DNA from: Leucobacter sp. wl10
GTDB lineage: Bacteria; Actinomycetota; Actinomycetes; Actinomycetales; Microbacteriaceae
Direction of reading: 5' to 3'
Length of the DNA: 64,000 bases
Assembly: GCF_003569785.1 (NCBI RefSeq)
Contig: NZ_KZ983991.1
Span: 62,001 to 126,000, forward strand
The notes beneath the pieces were generated by a model. The model had not been told where the DNA came from. It did not search any database and saw only the letters and a list, made by a program, of their open reading frames with translations. Both the position numbers and the translations under genes were made by a program. Positions 46,030-56,154 of this stretch are shown here, one piece after another (position 1 is the stretch's first letter; each line of letters opens with the position of its first letter).

Positions 46030-47460
46030 CACACCCCGCTCGTCGATCCAGGACCCGACCCGCACCCGTACGGCGCGGTGCTCGGGATGATCGAACTGCT
46101 CGAGCGCCGGCAGCGCGGGGCCGATGCGACGCGGCTGATGCTCATCGCGGCGGCCCTGGACAGGGTTCTGGATGGCGCGGAATCCGGCACCTCGCGCGAG
46201 ATCGCCTACCGGTCCCTGCGGGCCGAACTCGCCACGGCGCTCAGCCAGAGCGAGCATATCGTCGAGCAGCAGATGGATCTCGCGCACCGTCTCACGCGCG
46301 AGTACGAGGCGGTGTACGAGGCTCTGGATCGCGGGGAGATCTCCTGCGCGCACGCCCGGGTGATCGCCGACGCGGGGATCGTGATCGGCTCGGGCGACGA
46401 ATCGGCGGTCGCGGAGCGCCGGTCGGGATACGCGCGCGATGCGCTGGAGATCGCCGTCCGGGAGACGCCGAACCGCTTGCGTCCCTGTGCGCGCGCTCTC
46501 GCGGAGGCCTGGGCCGGACGCAGCATCGACGAGCGTCATCGCGACGCCCGGGCCCGGCGTCGGGTGATGCTCATCGACCGGGAGGACGGCATGTCCGATC
46601 TCATCGCGCATCTTCCCGCCGCCGAGGCCCATGCCGCCCACGACCGGATCACGCGGATAGCCGCGGCCTGCGAGCGCGGAGAGCGAGCGGTGCCCGAGTC
46701 GGGCGCAGGAGGCGGCGCGGGGGACGGCGCGGGAGACTCGGGAAGCGCGGGAAGCGGCGCGGGACACGACCGAGATCGTACCCGCGACGAACTGCGCGCG
46801 GACGTGCTCGCCGACCTGCTGCTCGCCGCCGACGAGCACGCCCTGTTCGCGGGCGACAGCGCCGAAGCGATCCGGGCTCGCGTGCAGATCGTCGTGCCGG
46901 TGAGCGCGATCGCTCTAACCGGCGGTGAGGGCGACGGCTCCGGAGATGCGGCCTGTGAACTGGTGGGGTACGGCCCGATCGACAGCGGCACGGCCCGGCA
47001 TCTGACCGGAGCGGCGCCTGGCTGGAGCCGCGTTCTCGCCGACGCGTCGACGGGCAGCGTGCTCAGCGTGGATCGCTACCGGCCGAGCGAGCAGATGCGC
47101 CGCACGCTGGCGGCGAGAGACCGGCACTGCCGGTTCCCGGGCTGCCGGGTGCCCGCCTCCCGCTGCGACCTCGACCACACCGTGCCTGCAGCGCGGGGCG
47201 GGCCGACCGCGACCGGCAACCTCGCGCACCTCTGCCGCGGACACCACACGCTCAAACACCATTCCGGCTGGCATGTGGCACAGGAGTCCGACGGCGTGCT
47301 GCGCTGGACGAGTCCCGCGGGGCGGCAGCACATGGATCGACCGCGCAGGCCCGGCCAGTCCCCGCCGGGCGGCTCTCCCGAGGGGACGAGACTCCCTGTC
47401 GTGCGCGCGGCCCGCACCGTCCGGTTCGAGCGCGGGGACGACTCCGTCGCCGTCTTCTAG
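46027..47460 (+). CDS. DUF222/HNH endonuclease-family protein, 477 aa
   Basis: Two-domain architecture of the 13E12/DUF222 family: an N-terminal helical DUF222 region (residues 1-330, RQRGADATRLMLIAAALDRVLDG ... SCAHARVIADAGIVIG), a Gly/Ala/Asp-rich linker (GAGGGAGDGAGDSGSAGSGAG), and a C-terminal HNH nuclease motif RHCRFPGCRVPASRCDLDHTVPAARGGPTATGNLAHLCRGHHTLKH. The start is the ATG at the end of the leader motif. These are multicopy genes of uncertain function, perhaps mobile or homing elements. Confidence 0.9.
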   Translation: MHTPLVDPGPDPHPYGAVLGMIELLERRQRGADATRLMLIAAALDRVLDGAESGTSREIAYRSLRAELATALSQSEHIVEQQMDLAHRLTREYEAVYEALDRGEISCAHARVIADAGIVIGSGDESAVAERRSGYARDALEIAVRETPNRLRPCARALAEAWAGRSIDERHRDARARRRVMLIDREDGMSDLIAHLPAAEAHAAHDRITRIAAACERGERAVPESGAGGGAGDGAGDSGSAGSGAGHDRDRTRDELRADVLADLLLAADEHALFAGDSAEAIRARVQIVVPVSAIALTGGEGDGSGDAACELVGYGPIDSGTARHLTGAAPGWSRVLADASTGSVLSVDRYRPSEQMRRTLAARDRHCRFPGCRVPASRCDLDHTVPAARGGPTATGNLAHLCRGHHTLKHHSGWHVAQESDGVLRWTSPAGRQHMDRPRRPGQSPPGGSPEGTRLPVVRAARTVRFERGDDSVAVF

Positions 47461-47481
47461 CGGAGGAGTCGCGAGCGGGAA

Positions 47482-47527
47482 GCATCACCCGGCGGGCTGG
47501 TCGACAGCGGCGCCGGAGCGCCGGTGG
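47482..47527. repeat. Imperfect copy of the uppS 3' end / sigma-gene tail, left copy
   Basis: Direct repeat of 48796-48841 (38 of 46 bases identical). Both copies encode HHPxGWSTAxPxRR on the plus strand. They flank the membrane protein/ECF sigma pair. Confidence 0.6.
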
Positions 47528-47627
47528 CTTCGAGGGGCCTCACCGCAGCGATCGGGTCGGCTGCCGTCGTTTCTCCGCTTCGCGGACATGTAGAGAGTAG
47601 AAAACCCGAACGAAGGAAACATGAACC

Positions 47628-48275
47628 ATGTCGAACAGAACAGAGGCGCTCATCAGAGACGCGGCTCCGCAGGTAAGCCGGACGCCCGATGTGTTCTTGG
47701 CCGCATTGAACGTGAGTGACGAAGCCGCGAAGGTCGCCCGCCCCGTGCGCCGCCGGAAGGGCTTGGCGGTCGGTGCGGTGCTCACCGGTGTGCTCGTGCT
47801 CTCGGGCGGCGCCGTCGCCGTCGCGGCGACGCAGTCGCTGTGGTGGACTGCCCCGTATGAGGTGAACTCCGAAGGCAACCCGGCGACCGACAGCACCGAA
47901 CCGTTCTCCACCGTCAGGTTCATCCCCTCGGCGAGCTACGCGAATGGGGTCGACGACGACTCGGAGGAAGCGCAGCGGGCCTTCCGGCTCGCGCAGCAGT
48001 GGTTGCTGGAACGCCCCTTCACCGCGCCGGTGCCGGCAGAGTCGCAGACCATTACGGAGGCCGACCGCGAGCAATGGACAGCAGCGGTGATGCCGAACTC
48101 CGAACTGCTCAGGATGAAGGCGACTCGGGCGACCAGCGAGGTCATCGTGGCCGACGTCAAGGCTCGTGGCGATGAAGTCGAGTCACGGCTGCGGGAGTAT
48201 CTCGCCGGGCAAGGCGTCGATCCGGCACTGATCGTCGTTGATTTCACGGCCGGCGTATTCGAGGTGGATCAGTGA
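47628..48275 (+). CDS. Membrane protein linked to ECF sigma factor (possible anti-sigma), 215 aa
   Basis: Cytosolic N-terminus of about 45 residues (MSNRTEALIRDAAPQVSRTPDVFLAALN), one membrane helix (GLAVGAVLTGVLVLSGGAVAVAAT), then an extracellular domain of about 145 residues. Not recognised. It precedes the sigma-factor gene with a GTGA overlap, the reverse of the usual sigma/anti-sigma order, but the topology fits an anti-sigma or sensor. AAGGA lies about 10 nt upstream. Confidence 0.75.
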   Translation: MSNRTEALIRDAAPQVSRTPDVFLAALNVSDEAAKVARPVRRRKGLAVGAVLTGVLVLSGGAVAVAATQSLWWTAPYEVNSEGNPATDSTEPFSTVRFIPSASYANGVDDDSEEAQRAFRLAQQWLLERPFTAPVPAESQTITEADREQWTAAVMPNSELLRMKATRATSEVIVADVKARGDEVESRLREYLAGQGVDPALIVVDFTAGVFEVDQ

Positions 48276-48853
48276 GTCGCAGGGCCGTCGCAGGAGAACG
48301 TCTGCACGCGGTGTTCGAAGCGAATGCGGCCGATCTGCTCGCCTATCTCGAACGGCGGATCGACCCTCGGGCGGAGGCGGCCGATGTGCTCGGCGACACG
48401 ATGGTGACGGCCTGGAAGAAGGCCGCCGCTATGCCTGCTGATCCGACCGAGGCCAGAATGTGGCTGTTCGTCGTCGCCCGGAACACGCTCCGCAATCACC
48501 GCCGCTCGATCGGTCGACGACGGGATGCCGTGGACCGGCTCCGCAGCATGATCGTCGATGAGACCAACGGCGGCCGAGAGGCCGATCTCGAGCAGAGCGA
48601 ACTGCGCCACACCGTCGCCCTCGCCCTCGCGACACTCGACCCGATGGATGCTGAGCTGGTACGTCTGGTGAACTGGGACGGATTCACCATTGCGGAAATC
48701 GCCCGGTTCGAGTCTTTGCCGCAGACCACGGTGCGGTCGCGCTATGCCAGAGCGCTCAAAAGCCTCGAAGCACTCCTCGCCGACGACGAGCAGAACCATC
48801 ACCCGGAGGGCTGGTCCACCGCTCCGCCGAAGCGCCGGTCGCGCGAGTGGTAG
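48272..48853 (+). CDS. ECF-type RNA polymerase sigma factor, 193 aa
   Basis: Region 2 ([41 protein letters not shown] ... [16 protein letters not shown]) and region 4 ([51 protein letters not shown]) are complete. The GTG start overlaps the preceding stop. The last 18 residues ([18 protein letters not shown]) come from DNA that is antisense to the uppS 3' end (55-bp overlap) and may not be native. Confidence 0.9.
   Translation: MSRRAVAGERLHAVFEANAADLLAYLERRIDPRAEAADVLGDTMVTAWKKAAAMPADPTEARMWLFVVARNTLRNHRRSIGRRRDAVDRLRSMIVDETNGGREADLEQSELRHTVALALATLDPMDAELVRLVNWDGFTIAEIARFESLPQTTVRSRYARALKSLEALLADDEQNHHPEGWSTAPPKRRSREW
48796..48841. repeat. Imperfect direct repeat, right copy, within uppS/sigma overlap
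   Basis: Pairs with 47482-47527. Covers the last codons of uppS (minus strand) and the tail of the sigma gene (plus strand). Confidence 0.6.
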
Positions 48854-49581
48854 ATCTGGATCGCGCGCCACAGCTGCGCGCGCCCGAAGTCGGGCCACAG
48901 CGTGTCGAGGAACACCATCTCGGCGTAGGCCGACTGCCACAGCATGAAGTTGCTCGTGCGCTGCTCCCCCGAGCTGCGCAGGAAGAGGTCGACGTCGGGC
49001 AGCTCGGGCACGTAGAGGTGCCGCTCGATCGTCCGCTCGGTGATCCCGCTCGGCGACAGCCTCCCCGCCCTGACCTCGACGGCGATCTCCCGCACGGCAT
49101 CCGTCAGCTCGTTGCGCCCGCCGTAGTTGACGCACATCGTCAGCGTGAGGCCCGTGTTGCGGGCGGTGACCCGCTCGGCGGCCTGCAGCTCGGTGATCAC
49201 CGACCCCCACAGGCGCGGCCGTCTCCCCGCCCAGCGCATGCGCACGTTCCAGGCGTCGAGCTGCGTGCGGCGGCGGCGCAGCACGTCGCGGTTGAAGCCC
49301 ATGAGGAAGCGCACCTCGTCGGGCGACCTCCGCCAGTTCTCGGTGGAGAAGGCGTAGACGCTCAGGTGCCTCACTCCAGCTTGGATGGCTCCGGCCACCA
49401 CGTCGAGCAGCGCCTGCTCCCCCATGCGATGCCCCTCGACCCGGGGCAGCCCGCGCCGATTGGCCCAGCGCCCGTTGCCGTCCATGACGATGGCGACGTG
49501 CTTCGGAGCGGGACCCGCGAACCGGGGCGGCCGCTCACCGGTCCAGTCGACCGGGACGAGAGCGTCGGGAGCTTTGGGCAT
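48799..49581 (-). CDS. uppS: Undecaprenyl diphosphate synthase (isoprenyl transferase), 260 aa
   Basis: Makes the C50/C55 lipid carrier for cell-wall synthesis. [24 protein letters not shown] holds the catalytic Asp and P-loop; [35 protein letters not shown] and [27 protein letters not shown] complete the cis-prenyltransferase motifs. ATG 49581. Upstream gene recO is 10 bp away on the same strand. Confidence 0.96.
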   Translation of the reverse strand: MPKAPDALVPVDWTGERPPRFAGPAPKHVAIVMDGNGRWANRRGLPRVEGHRMGEQALLDVVAGAIQAGVRHLSVYAFSTENWRRSPDEVRFLMGFNRDVLRRRRTQLDAWNVRMRWAGRRPRLWGSVITELQAAERVTARNTGLTLTMCVNYGGRNELTDAVREIAVEVRAGRLSPSGITERTIERHLYVPELPDVDLFLRSSGEQRTSNFMLWQSAYAEMVFLDTLWPDFGRAQLWRAIQIYHSRDRRFGGAVDQPSG

Positions 49582-49591
49582 GCGTGAAAGT

Positions 49592-50314
49592 TTATGCCCG
49601 CGGAGCGCTGAAGGAGCGCAGGCCGCGCTCGAGGTGCCACTGCGTATACGCCGCCGCGATGCCGGCGGCCTGGCCGCGCTCGCGCTCGGAGGCGCCGAGC
49701 GCCGCGTCCCAGTCCCCCGCCAGCAGTGCGGCGAGCAGTGCGACGCTGCCCGCGTCGAGTCGCGGTGAGCCCGGCGCACGGCACGCCTCGCAGACGACGC
49801 CCCCGAGTTGCACGACCACGGCCGAGTGCGGCCCTGGGGCGCCGCAGCGCACGCACGCATCGAAGCCGGGGGTCCAGCCCGCGAGCGACATGGCGCGCAG
49901 CAGATAGCCGTCGCGCACGAGATCCGGAGGAATCCTGCCCGCCGCGAGGGTGCGCAGCGCGCCCACGAGCAGCGCGTAGAGCTCCCGCGAGGCCTCGCCC
50001 TCGGCCAGGCGCTCGGCGGTCTCCACGATGACGCTGCCCGCGCGGTACCGGTCGTAGTCGGCGCTGATGCTCGGGCCGTACGCGCCGAGCGTCTCGGCCT
50101 GGGTGATCGTGTCGAGGGTGCGGCCCTCGAAGCACTGGAGGTCGGCGACCATGAACGGCTCGAGCCGGGCCCCGAACTTCGACGAGGTGCGCCTGACCCC
50201 CTTCGCCACGGCGCGCAGCAGCCCCCGGCCGCGGGTCAGCAGGGTGACGATGCGGTCCGCCTCGCCCAGCTTGCGCGTGCGGAGCACGACGCCTTGTTCG
50301 CGGTACAGGGGCAC
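49592..50314 (-). CDS. recO: DNA repair protein RecO, 240 aa
   Basis: Recombination mediator for RecF-pathway gap repair. N-terminal OB fold ([39 protein letters not shown]) and a four-Cys zinc site ([28 protein letters not shown]). GTG 50314 matches the usual N-terminus; an ATG at 50332 is possible. Diverges from the TRIC-like gene. Confidence 0.94.
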   Translation of the reverse strand: MPLYREQGVVLRTRKLGEADRIVTLLTRGRGLLRAVAKGVRRTSSKFGARLEPFMVADLQCFEGRTLDTITQAETLGAYGPSISADYDRYRAGSVIVETAERLAEGEASRELYALLVGALRTLAAGRIPPDLVRDGYLLRAMSLAGWTPGFDACVRCGAPGPHSAVVVQLGGVVCEACRAPGSPRLDAGSVALLAALLAGDWDAALGASERERGQAAGIAAAYTQWHLERGLRSFSAPRA

Positions 50315-50348
50315 ACCACGATTATCCCGCATGCGGGAGAATGGTCGC

Positions 50349-51119
50349 GTGCCCGCAGAGACCTTTCACATCCCGCTCGCGGTCGACCTCGTCGCGGTCG
50401 GCGTGGGGAGCCTGCAGGGCGCGCTCTTCGCGGCGGGGTTCAAGCGCATCGACCTGCTGGGCGTCGCGATCATCGGCATCGCGTCGGGCATCGGCGGTGG
50501 ATTCCTCCGGGACATCCTGCTCGGCATCGCGCCCGCCACCCTGACCGTGAACCACTACCTCATCGTCGCCACGGGCGCGGCCTTCATCGGCATGCTGCTG
50601 CCGCGCCTGCTGCAGAAGGTGGATCCCGTGATCACGCTGCTCGACGCCCTGAGCATAGGCATGTTCGGCGCGATCGGCGCGACCAAGGCGCTCGCCATGG
50701 GCATCCCCGTCGTCCCGGCGATCTTCATCGGCACCGTCGCCGCGGTCGGGGGCGGCGTGCTTCGCGACGTGATGCTCAACATCCCCATCGGGCTGATGCA
50801 CGTGGGCTCGCTGTACGCCGTCGCGAGTCTCGTCGGCGTGACGGTGCTCGTCGTGCTGCAGCTCCTCGGCGTCGAGGTGTTCATCGCGGGGATCGTGTGC
50901 GTCCTCGTCACCGCCGCCGTGCGGCTGCTCTCCGTGCGCTTCGGCTGGAGCCTGCCCGAGCAGCGGGCGCTGAGCCGGATCCGATTGCGACGCCAGAGGC
51001 AGGTCGAGCAGGCGATCGAGGAGGCGCTGCACACCGGAGCGATCACGCTGCCCGGGGACGACGAGCGGGACGGGGACGACGGGCATGCAGGCGGCGGGAA
51101 GCCGCCGAGAGGAGGCTGA
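50349..51119 (+). CDS. TRIC-type (UPF0126) cation channel, 256 aa
   Basis: Seven helices with the duplicated [11 protein letters not shown] and [11 protein letters not shown] motifs of the UPF0126/TRIC family (monovalent cation channels). The tail is charged ([16 protein letters not shown] ... GGGKPPRGG). GTG 50349 has GGGAG 9 nt upstream; ATG 50331 is an alternative. Convergent with ruvC. Physiological ion not known. Confidence 0.85.
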   Translation: MPAETFHIPLAVDLVAVGVGSLQGALFAAGFKRIDLLGVAIIGIASGIGGGFLRDILLGIAPATLTVNHYLIVATGAAFIGMLLPRLLQKVDPVITLLDALSIGMFGAIGATKALAMGIPVVPAIFIGTVAAVGGGVLRDVMLNIPIGLMHVGSLYAVASLVGVTVLVVLQLLGVEVFIAGIVCVLVTAAVRLLSVRFGWSLPEQRALSRIRLRRQRQVEQAIEEALHTGAITLPGDDERDGDDGHAGGGKPPRGG

Positions 51120-51130
51120 GCGCTGGGCGC

Positions 51131-51733
51131 TCAGGATCGGGCGCCGCGGCGCCGGCCGAGTTTCGACTCGGCTTCGCGCCACGCCCGCTGCGCAGGGGTT
51201 TCTCCTCCGGGCGCCCGGGCGGGGCGGCCGAAGCGCTCCATGCGGCTCGCCGCCCCGCCCCGGCCGAGGTGCCAGGCGTGCGTGATCGCGAGGGCGAGCG
51301 CGTCGGCCGCATCGGCGGACTTCGGCGGCTCGGCGAGCCCGAGCAGGCGGGTGACCATCGCGGTCACCTGGGCCTTGTCCGCGGAGCCGTAGCCCGTCAC
51401 CTGGGCCTTCACCTCGTTCGGCGTGTAGAGGGCCACGGGAATCCCCCGCGCCTCGGCGAGGTACATGACGACACCGCTGATCTGCGCGACGCCCATGACG
51501 CTCGCCACGTTGTCCTGCGCGAACACGCGCTCGAGCGCGACGCCCGCGGGCTTCTCCCCGTCGAGCAGGCGCTCGATGCTCGAGCCGATCCGGTGGATGC
51601 GCTCGGGCAGCGCGGTCTCGGAGGAGCTCTTCAGCACCTCCACGTGCTCGAACGTGACCTTGCGAGCGCTGTCGGCCGTGACGATGCCGATACCGCAGCG
51701 GGTCAGACCGGGGTCGATGCCGATGATCCTCAC
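51131..51733 (-). CDS. ruvC: Holliday junction resolvase RuvC, 200 aa
   Basis: Catalytic acids: Asp in IIGIDPGLTRCG, Glu in VALERVFAQDN, Asp pair in ADAADALALAITH. GTG 51733 lies just past the yebC stop. The C-terminus is a basic extension (RAWREAESKLGRRRGARS). ruvA and ruvB are not in the window directly downstream. Confidence 0.95.
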   Translation of the reverse strand: MRIIGIDPGLTRCGIGIVTADSARKVTFEHVEVLKSSSETALPERIHRIGSSIERLLDGEKPAGVALERVFAQDNVASVMGVAQISGVVMYLAEARGIPVALYTPNEVKAQVTGYGSADKAQVTAMVTRLLGLAEPPKSADAADALALAITHAWHLGRGGAASRMERFGRPARAPGGETPAQRAWREAESKLGRRRGARS

Positions 51734-51735
51734 AT

Positions 51736-52503
51736 CTACGACTCGTCCGCCTCGAGCTCGGCCTGCACCTCGGCGCTCAGGTCGAAGTTGGAGAACACGT
51801 TCTGCACGTCGTCGCTGTCCTCCAGCGCGTCGATGATACGGAAGACCCTGCGCGCGGTGTCGGCGTCGATCTCCACCTTGAGATTGGGCACGAACTCGGC
51901 GTCGGCCGAGTCGTAGTCGATGCCCGCCTCGACGAGCGCGGTGCGAGCGGCGACGAGCTCGGAGGCCTCGGTGACGACCTCGAACGCCTCGCCGTTGGGG
52001 GTGGCGCCGACCTCCTCGGCACCGGCCTCCAGCACGGCCATGAGCACGTCGTCCTCCGTCGTCTCCGCGGCGGGGACGGTGATGACGCCCTTGCGCGCGA
52101 AGTTGTAGGCCACGCTGCCGGGGTCCGCGAGCGTGCCGCCGTTGCGGCTCAGCGCCGTGCGCACCTCTGCGGCTGCCCGGTTCTTGTTGTCGGTGAGGCA
52201 CTCGATCATCAGGGCCACGCCGTTCGGGCCGTAGCCCTCGTACATGATCGTGGTGTACTCGACGGCATCGCCCGTCAGGCCCGCGCCGCGCTTGATGGCG
52301 CGGTCGATGTTGTCGCCGGGGACCGAGTTCTTCTTCGCCTTGTGCACGGCGTCCGCGAGCGTCGGGTTGCCCACGATGTCGGCGCCGCCGATCCGGGCGG
52401 CGACCTCGATGTTCTTGATGTACTTCGCGAACGCCTTGGCGCGCTTCGCGTCGACGACGGCCTTCTTGTGCTTGGTCGTCGCCCACTTGGAGTGTCCGGA
52501 CAC
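51736..52503 (-). CDS. yebC: YebC/PmpR-family transcription or translation factor, 255 aa
   Basis: [25 protein letters not shown] is the family signature, followed by [23 protein letters not shown] and the acidic C-domain. Members act in transcription control or help ribosomes pass polyproline. Upstream of ruvC on the same strand, as usual. Confidence 0.95.
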   Translation of the reverse strand: MSGHSKWATTKHKKAVVDAKRAKAFAKYIKNIEVAARIGGADIVGNPTLADAVHKAKKNSVPGDNIDRAIKRGAGLTGDAVEYTTIMYEGYGPNGVALMIECLTDNKNRAAAEVRTALSRNGGTLADPGSVAYNFARKGVITVPAAETTEDDVLMAVLEAGAEEVGATPNGEAFEVVTEASELVAARTALVEAGIDYDSADAEFVPNLKVEIDADTARRVFRIIDALEDSDDVQNVFSNFDLSAEVQAELEADES

Positions 52504-52539
52504 GGGAGCTCCTGTTCTAGATCGTTGAGAGTCAGTAGG

Positions 52540-53109
52540 TCATTGTAGGCGCTCGGCCGCCGGTCCGGGGTCCACCGGCCACGCCGCCGCGATCGCCTCG
52601 CGAACGTCGCCGAGCAGCTGCGGCAGCGCCTTGGTCTTCGCGACGATCGGGAAGAAGTTGGCGTCGGAGGCCCACCGCGGCACGACGTGCTGGTGCAGGT
52701 GGGCGGCGATCCCGGCGCCCGCGGCCTCGCCCTGGTTCATGCCGATGTTGAAGCCGTCGCAGTTCATCACCTCGCGGGCCACCCGCATGGCGACCTGCGT
52801 GAGCTCGCCGATCTCCGCGATCTCAGCCGGTGTGGCCTCGTCGTACTTCGCGATATGGCGGTAGGGGCAGACCATCATGTGCCCGTTGTTGTACGGGAAC
52901 AGGTTGAGCAGCGCGTAGGCGGTGCGACCGCGCGCCACGATCAGCGCGTCCTCGTCGCCGCGCTGAGGCGCGGCGCAGAACGGGCAGTCGGAGCGGTCGG
53001 GCTGGTGGTGATCGGCCACGTAGACCATGCGGTGCGGCACCCAGAGGCGCTGCATGTCGTCGGGCGCACCCACGGCTGCGGTGCTACCGAGATCCTCAAC
53101 GTGACCCAT
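52540..53109 (-). CDS. HIT-family protein (possible AP4A phosphorylase-like), 189 aa
   Basis: A CPFC motif near residue 42, NLFPYNNGHMMVCPYRHIAKYDEAT, and the histidine triad in HLHQHVVPR (about residue 143) identify the actinobacterial HIT subgroup normally encoded beside thrS. It starts 3 bp after the thrS stop. Nucleotide hydrolase or phosphorylase activity is inferred from the family. Confidence 0.93.
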   Translation of the reverse strand: MGHVEDLGSTAAVGAPDDMQRLWVPHRMVYVADHHQPDRSDCPFCAAPQRGDEDALIVARGRTAYALLNLFPYNNGHMMVCPYRHIAKYDEATPAEIAEIGELTQVAMRVAREVMNCDGFNIGMNQGEAAGAGIAAHLHQHVVPRWASDANFFPIVAKTKALPQLLGDVREAIAAAWPVDPGPAAERLQ

Positions 53110-53112
53110 CGA

Positions 53113-55080
53113 CTAGGCCGTCCACGCCGTCGACACCTGCTCGCGCCCCTCGATGGAGCGAACGATGCGCTCGACCGCCTCGTCCACCGGTACGCCGTTC
53201 ATCTGCGTGCCGTCGCGGAAGCGGAAGCTGACGGCGCCCGCGGCGCGATCCTCCTCGCCCGCGATCAGCTGGAACGGCACCTTGGCCTTCGTGTGCGTGC
53301 GGATCTTCTTCGGCATGCGGTCGTCGCCGTGGTCCACCTCGGCGCGCACGCCGCGCTCGCGCAGCTTCGCGATCACGCCGTCGAGGTGCTGGCCGTACTG
53401 CTCGGCGACGGGCACGCCGACCACCTGCACGGGCGAGAGCCACGCCGGGAACGCCCCCGCGTAGTGCTCGAGCAGGATCGCGAAGAAGCGCTCGATCGAC
53501 CCGAAGAGGGCGCGGTGGATCATGATGGGGCGATGCTTCTCGCCGTCGGCGCCGGTGTACTCGAGGCCGAACCGCTCGGGCAGATTCGGATCGACCTGCA
53601 CGGTGGACAGCTGCCAGGTGCGCCCGATCGCGTCCCGCGTCTTCAGGTCGATCTTCGGGCCGTAGAAGGCGGCCTCGCCCGGCATCTCGGTGAGCTTCAG
53701 CCCGCTCGCCCGCGCGACGTTGCGCAGGGCATCCGTCGAGTACTCCCAGAACTCGTCGCCGCCGATCCACTTCTCCTTCTCATCGTCGCGCATCGACAGC
53801 TCGAGCTCGAAGTCGTCGAGGCCGAAGTCGCGCAGCATCGAGATGACGAATTCGAGCACCCGGGTCACCTCGGTCTCCAGCTGCTCCTCGGTCACGAAGA
53901 GGTGCGAATCGTCCTGGGTGAAGCCGCGGACGCGCGTGAGCCCGTGCAGCGCGCCCGAGAGCTCGTTGCGGTAGACGGTGCCGTTCTCGGCGAGCCGCAT
54001 CGGCAGGTCCCGGTAGCTGCGGGCGCGCTCCTTGTAGATGAGGATGTGCATCGGGCAGTTCATGGGCTTCAGGTAGTAGTCCTGGCCCGGCTTCACCACC
54101 CGACCGTCGTCGGCCAGCACCTCGTCCATGCGGATCGGGGGGAACATCCCTTCGCGGTAGGTCACGAGGTGGTTCGACTGGAGGAAGAGGTCCTCCTTCG
54201 AGATGTGCGGCGTGTAGACGTAGGTGTAGCCGCCCTCGATGTGCCTGCGGCGGGCGTGCTGCTCCATCTCGCCCCGCACGATCCCGCCCTTCGGATGCCA
54301 CACCGAAAGCCCGGATCCGATCTCGTCGGGGAAGCTGAACAGGTCGAGCTCCCGGCCGAGCCTGCGGTGATCCCGCTTCGCGGCCTCCTCGAGGCGGGTC
54401 TGGTAGGCGCGCAGCTCGTCCTTCGTCGGCCAGGCGGTGCCGTAGATGCGCTGCAGCATCGGGTTCTTCTCGCTGCCGCGCCAGTAGGCGCCCGCCGAGC
54501 GCGTCAGCGCCCAGCCGCCCGCGATCATGCGCGTGTTCGGCAGGTGGGGGCCGCGGCAGAGGTCCTTCCAGCGCAGCTCACCGGTCTTCGGGTCGACGTT
54601 GTCGTAGATGGTGAGCTCGGCGCCGCCGACCTCGACGTTCTCGTTCTCGGCGCCGCTGCCGCCCTTGAGGCCGATCAGCTCGAGCTTGTAGGGCTCGTTC
54701 GCGAGCTCCGCGCGCGCCTCGTCCTCCGTGACGACCCGGCGCACGAAGCGCTGCCCCTGCTTCACGATGCGCTGCATCTCGGCCGAGATCGCCCTCAGAT
54801 CCTCGGGGGTGAAGGGATCGGCCGGATCGAAGTCGTAGTAGAAGCCGTCGGCGATGGGCGGGCCGATGCCCAGCCGGGTCTCGGGATCGATGCGCTGCAC
54901 CGCCTGCGCGAGCACGTGCGCCGCCGAGTGGCGCAGGATGCTCAGCCCGTCCTCCGAGCCGATCGCGACCGGCTCGACCGTGTCGGTCTCCGTCACCTCC
55001 GCCGCGAGGTCGCGCAGCTCGCCGTTGACGCGCATGGCGACGATCGAGCGATCGGTGAACAGGGAGAAGCCATCGGCCAC
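53113..55080 (-). CDS. thrS: Threonyl-tRNA synthetase, 655 aa
   Basis: Class II synthetase. A short TGS-like N-terminus ([20 protein letters not shown]) is followed by the editing domain ([14 protein letters not shown]), the catalytic core with Zn ligand Cys in [11 protein letters not shown], and the anticodon domain. GTG 55080 has AAGGAG about 9 nt upstream; ATG 55110 would add ten residues. No T-box precedes it. Confidence 0.96.
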   Translation of the reverse strand: MADGFSLFTDRSIVAMRVNGELRDLAAEVTETDTVEPVAIGSEDGLSILRHSAAHVLAQAVQRIDPETRLGIGPPIADGFYYDFDPADPFTPEDLRAISAEMQRIVKQGQRFVRRVVTEDEARAELANEPYKLELIGLKGGSGAENENVEVGGAELTIYDNVDPKTGELRWKDLCRGPHLPNTRMIAGGWALTRSAGAYWRGSEKNPMLQRIYGTAWPTKDELRAYQTRLEEAAKRDHRRLGRELDLFSFPDEIGSGLSVWHPKGGIVRGEMEQHARRRHIEGGYTYVYTPHISKEDLFLQSNHLVTYREGMFPPIRMDEVLADDGRVVKPGQDYYLKPMNCPMHILIYKERARSYRDLPMRLAENGTVYRNELSGALHGLTRVRGFTQDDSHLFVTEEQLETEVTRVLEFVISMLRDFGLDDFELELSMRDDEKEKWIGGDEFWEYSTDALRNVARASGLKLTEMPGEAAFYGPKIDLKTRDAIGRTWQLSTVQVDPNLPERFGLEYTGADGEKHRPIMIHRALFGSIERFFAILLEHYAGAFPAWLSPVQVVGVPVAEQYGQHLDGVIAKLRERGVRAEVDHGDDRMPKKIRTHTKAKVPFQLIAGEEDRAAGAVSFRFRDGTQMNGVPVDEAVERIVRSIEGREQVSTAWTA

Positions 55081-55218
55081 GGGGGCACACTCCTTCGGAT
55101 CGGAAACCAACCCGTCGATTCTATCGGGAACGAATGGGCCCCGGCCCCACCGCCCGCGGCGTTCGGGCGCCGGTCCGATCGGCCGTGGGGCGTGCTCGAG
55201 CGCAGGCGAGGCGGGCCG

Positions 55219-55587
55219 TCACGCACGCGCGTGGAGCGTGACCGCGTAGCCGTCGGGATCGCGGAAGGAGAACGTGAGCCCGAACGGCCCTTCGAACGGC
55301 TCCTGCACGATCTCCACTCCCTCGGCCAGGAGCCGGGCGTGCACGCCGGCGGCGTCCTCGACGTGCAGCCAGACCGCGATGCCGGCGCCGAGCCGGCCGA
55401 GCGCGTCGAGGTCCACGCCGGGGAGGGCGTCCCGCACCGCGAATGTCGCCCGGCCGGCGGAGAACGCGACCGCGTGCGGGTTCGGGATCGGCAGGCGCCG
55501 CAACCCGATCGTCTCCTCGTAGAAGCGTGCGGACGCTTCGCGGTCGCGCACCTGGAAGGAGACGAAGTCGAGGCCGAGAGAAGTCAT
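55219..55587 (-). CDS. VOC-family (glyoxalase/dioxygenase-like) protein, 122 aa
   Basis: Single VOC domain: LDFVSFQVRDREASARFYEETIGL ... IVQEPFEGPFGLTFSFRDPDGYAVTLHA. AAAGGA precedes ATG 55587. It diverges from a MarR regulator; the twin dyads between them suggest joint control. Substrate not known. Confidence 0.9.
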   Translation of the reverse strand: MTSLGLDFVSFQVRDREASARFYEETIGLRRLPIPNPHAVAFSAGRATFAVRDALPGVDLDALGRLGAGIAVWLHVEDAAGVHARLLAEGVEIVQEPFEGPFGLTFSFRDPDGYAVTLHARA

Positions 55588-55616
55588 GAGGGCGTCCTTT
55601 CGCACGAGGAAGAGTG

Positions 55617-55632
55617 TGTCAATATACTGACA
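55617..55632. promoter_or_regulatory. MarR-type operator 1
   Basis: TGTCA-ATATAC-TGACA is an exact dyad between the VOC and marR starts. A second copy lies 30 bp away. Confidence 0.75.
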
Positions 55633-55646
55633 CTAGTGAGCGTCTG

Positions 55647-55662
55647 TGTCAAACTATTGACA
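55647..55662. promoter_or_regulatory. MarR-type operator 2, touching the marR start codon
   Basis: TGTCA-AACTAT-TGACA has the same arms as 55617-55632. It ends at the first base of the marR ATG, so binding would block its expression. Confidence 0.75.
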
Positions 55663-56111
55663 TGAAGATGCCGAGTGAGACCAGCGGGCCGGAAGCTCTG
55701 GGGCTGCTGGTGAAGGAGACGCAGGCGATACTCAACCAGCGCATGAACGAGACGCTGCGCCCTCTCGGGCTGACGGTGCCGCAGTACGCCTGCCTCACCG
55801 CGCTGCGCGATACCGCGGGGATCAACGCCTCCGATCTCGCCCGGCGGGCCTTCGTCTCCCGCCAGTCCATGAACGTCCTCCTGCAAGGGCTCGATGAGCG
55901 CGGCCTGGTCGCGCGCGCCGTGGAGCCCGGACGCAAGGGAGAGCGAACCGCTCAGCTCACCGCCGAGGCGATAGCGCTCCTCGATCGCGCGCGCCCCGCG
56001 GTCGCCGCCGTCGTGGATCGTATGACGAGCGGCCTGACACGATCAGACGTTTCGCGCACGCACGAGATCCTGGCCCGCTGCCGCGACGCGCTCCTCGCCC
56101 CGTCGCCGTGA
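55662..56111 (+). CDS. MarR-family transcriptional regulator, 149 aa
   Basis: Winged-helix dimeric regulator: LTVPQYACLTALRDTAGINASDLARRAFVSRQSMNVLLQGLDERGLVARAVEPGRKGERTAQLT, flanked by dimer helices. Two TGTCA-N6-TGACA dyads cover its promoter and start codon, indicating autorepression and control of the divergent VOC gene. The ligand is unknown. Confidence 0.92.
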   Translation: MKMPSETSGPEALGLLVKETQAILNQRMNETLRPLGLTVPQYACLTALRDTAGINASDLARRAFVSRQSMNVLLQGLDERGLVARAVEPGRKGERTAQLTAEAIALLDRARPAVAAVVDRMTSGLTRSDVSRTHEILARCRDALLAPSP

Positions 56112-56154
56112 CCCGACGCTCGTCGCGCCCGGTCGCCGGGGTTCGACCGCGGGT

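Noticed and set aside
47457..48074. Minus-strand open frame opposite the membrane protein/sigma pair
   Set aside because: The plus-strand genes have proper topology, sigma motifs and ribosome site; the antisense frame has none.
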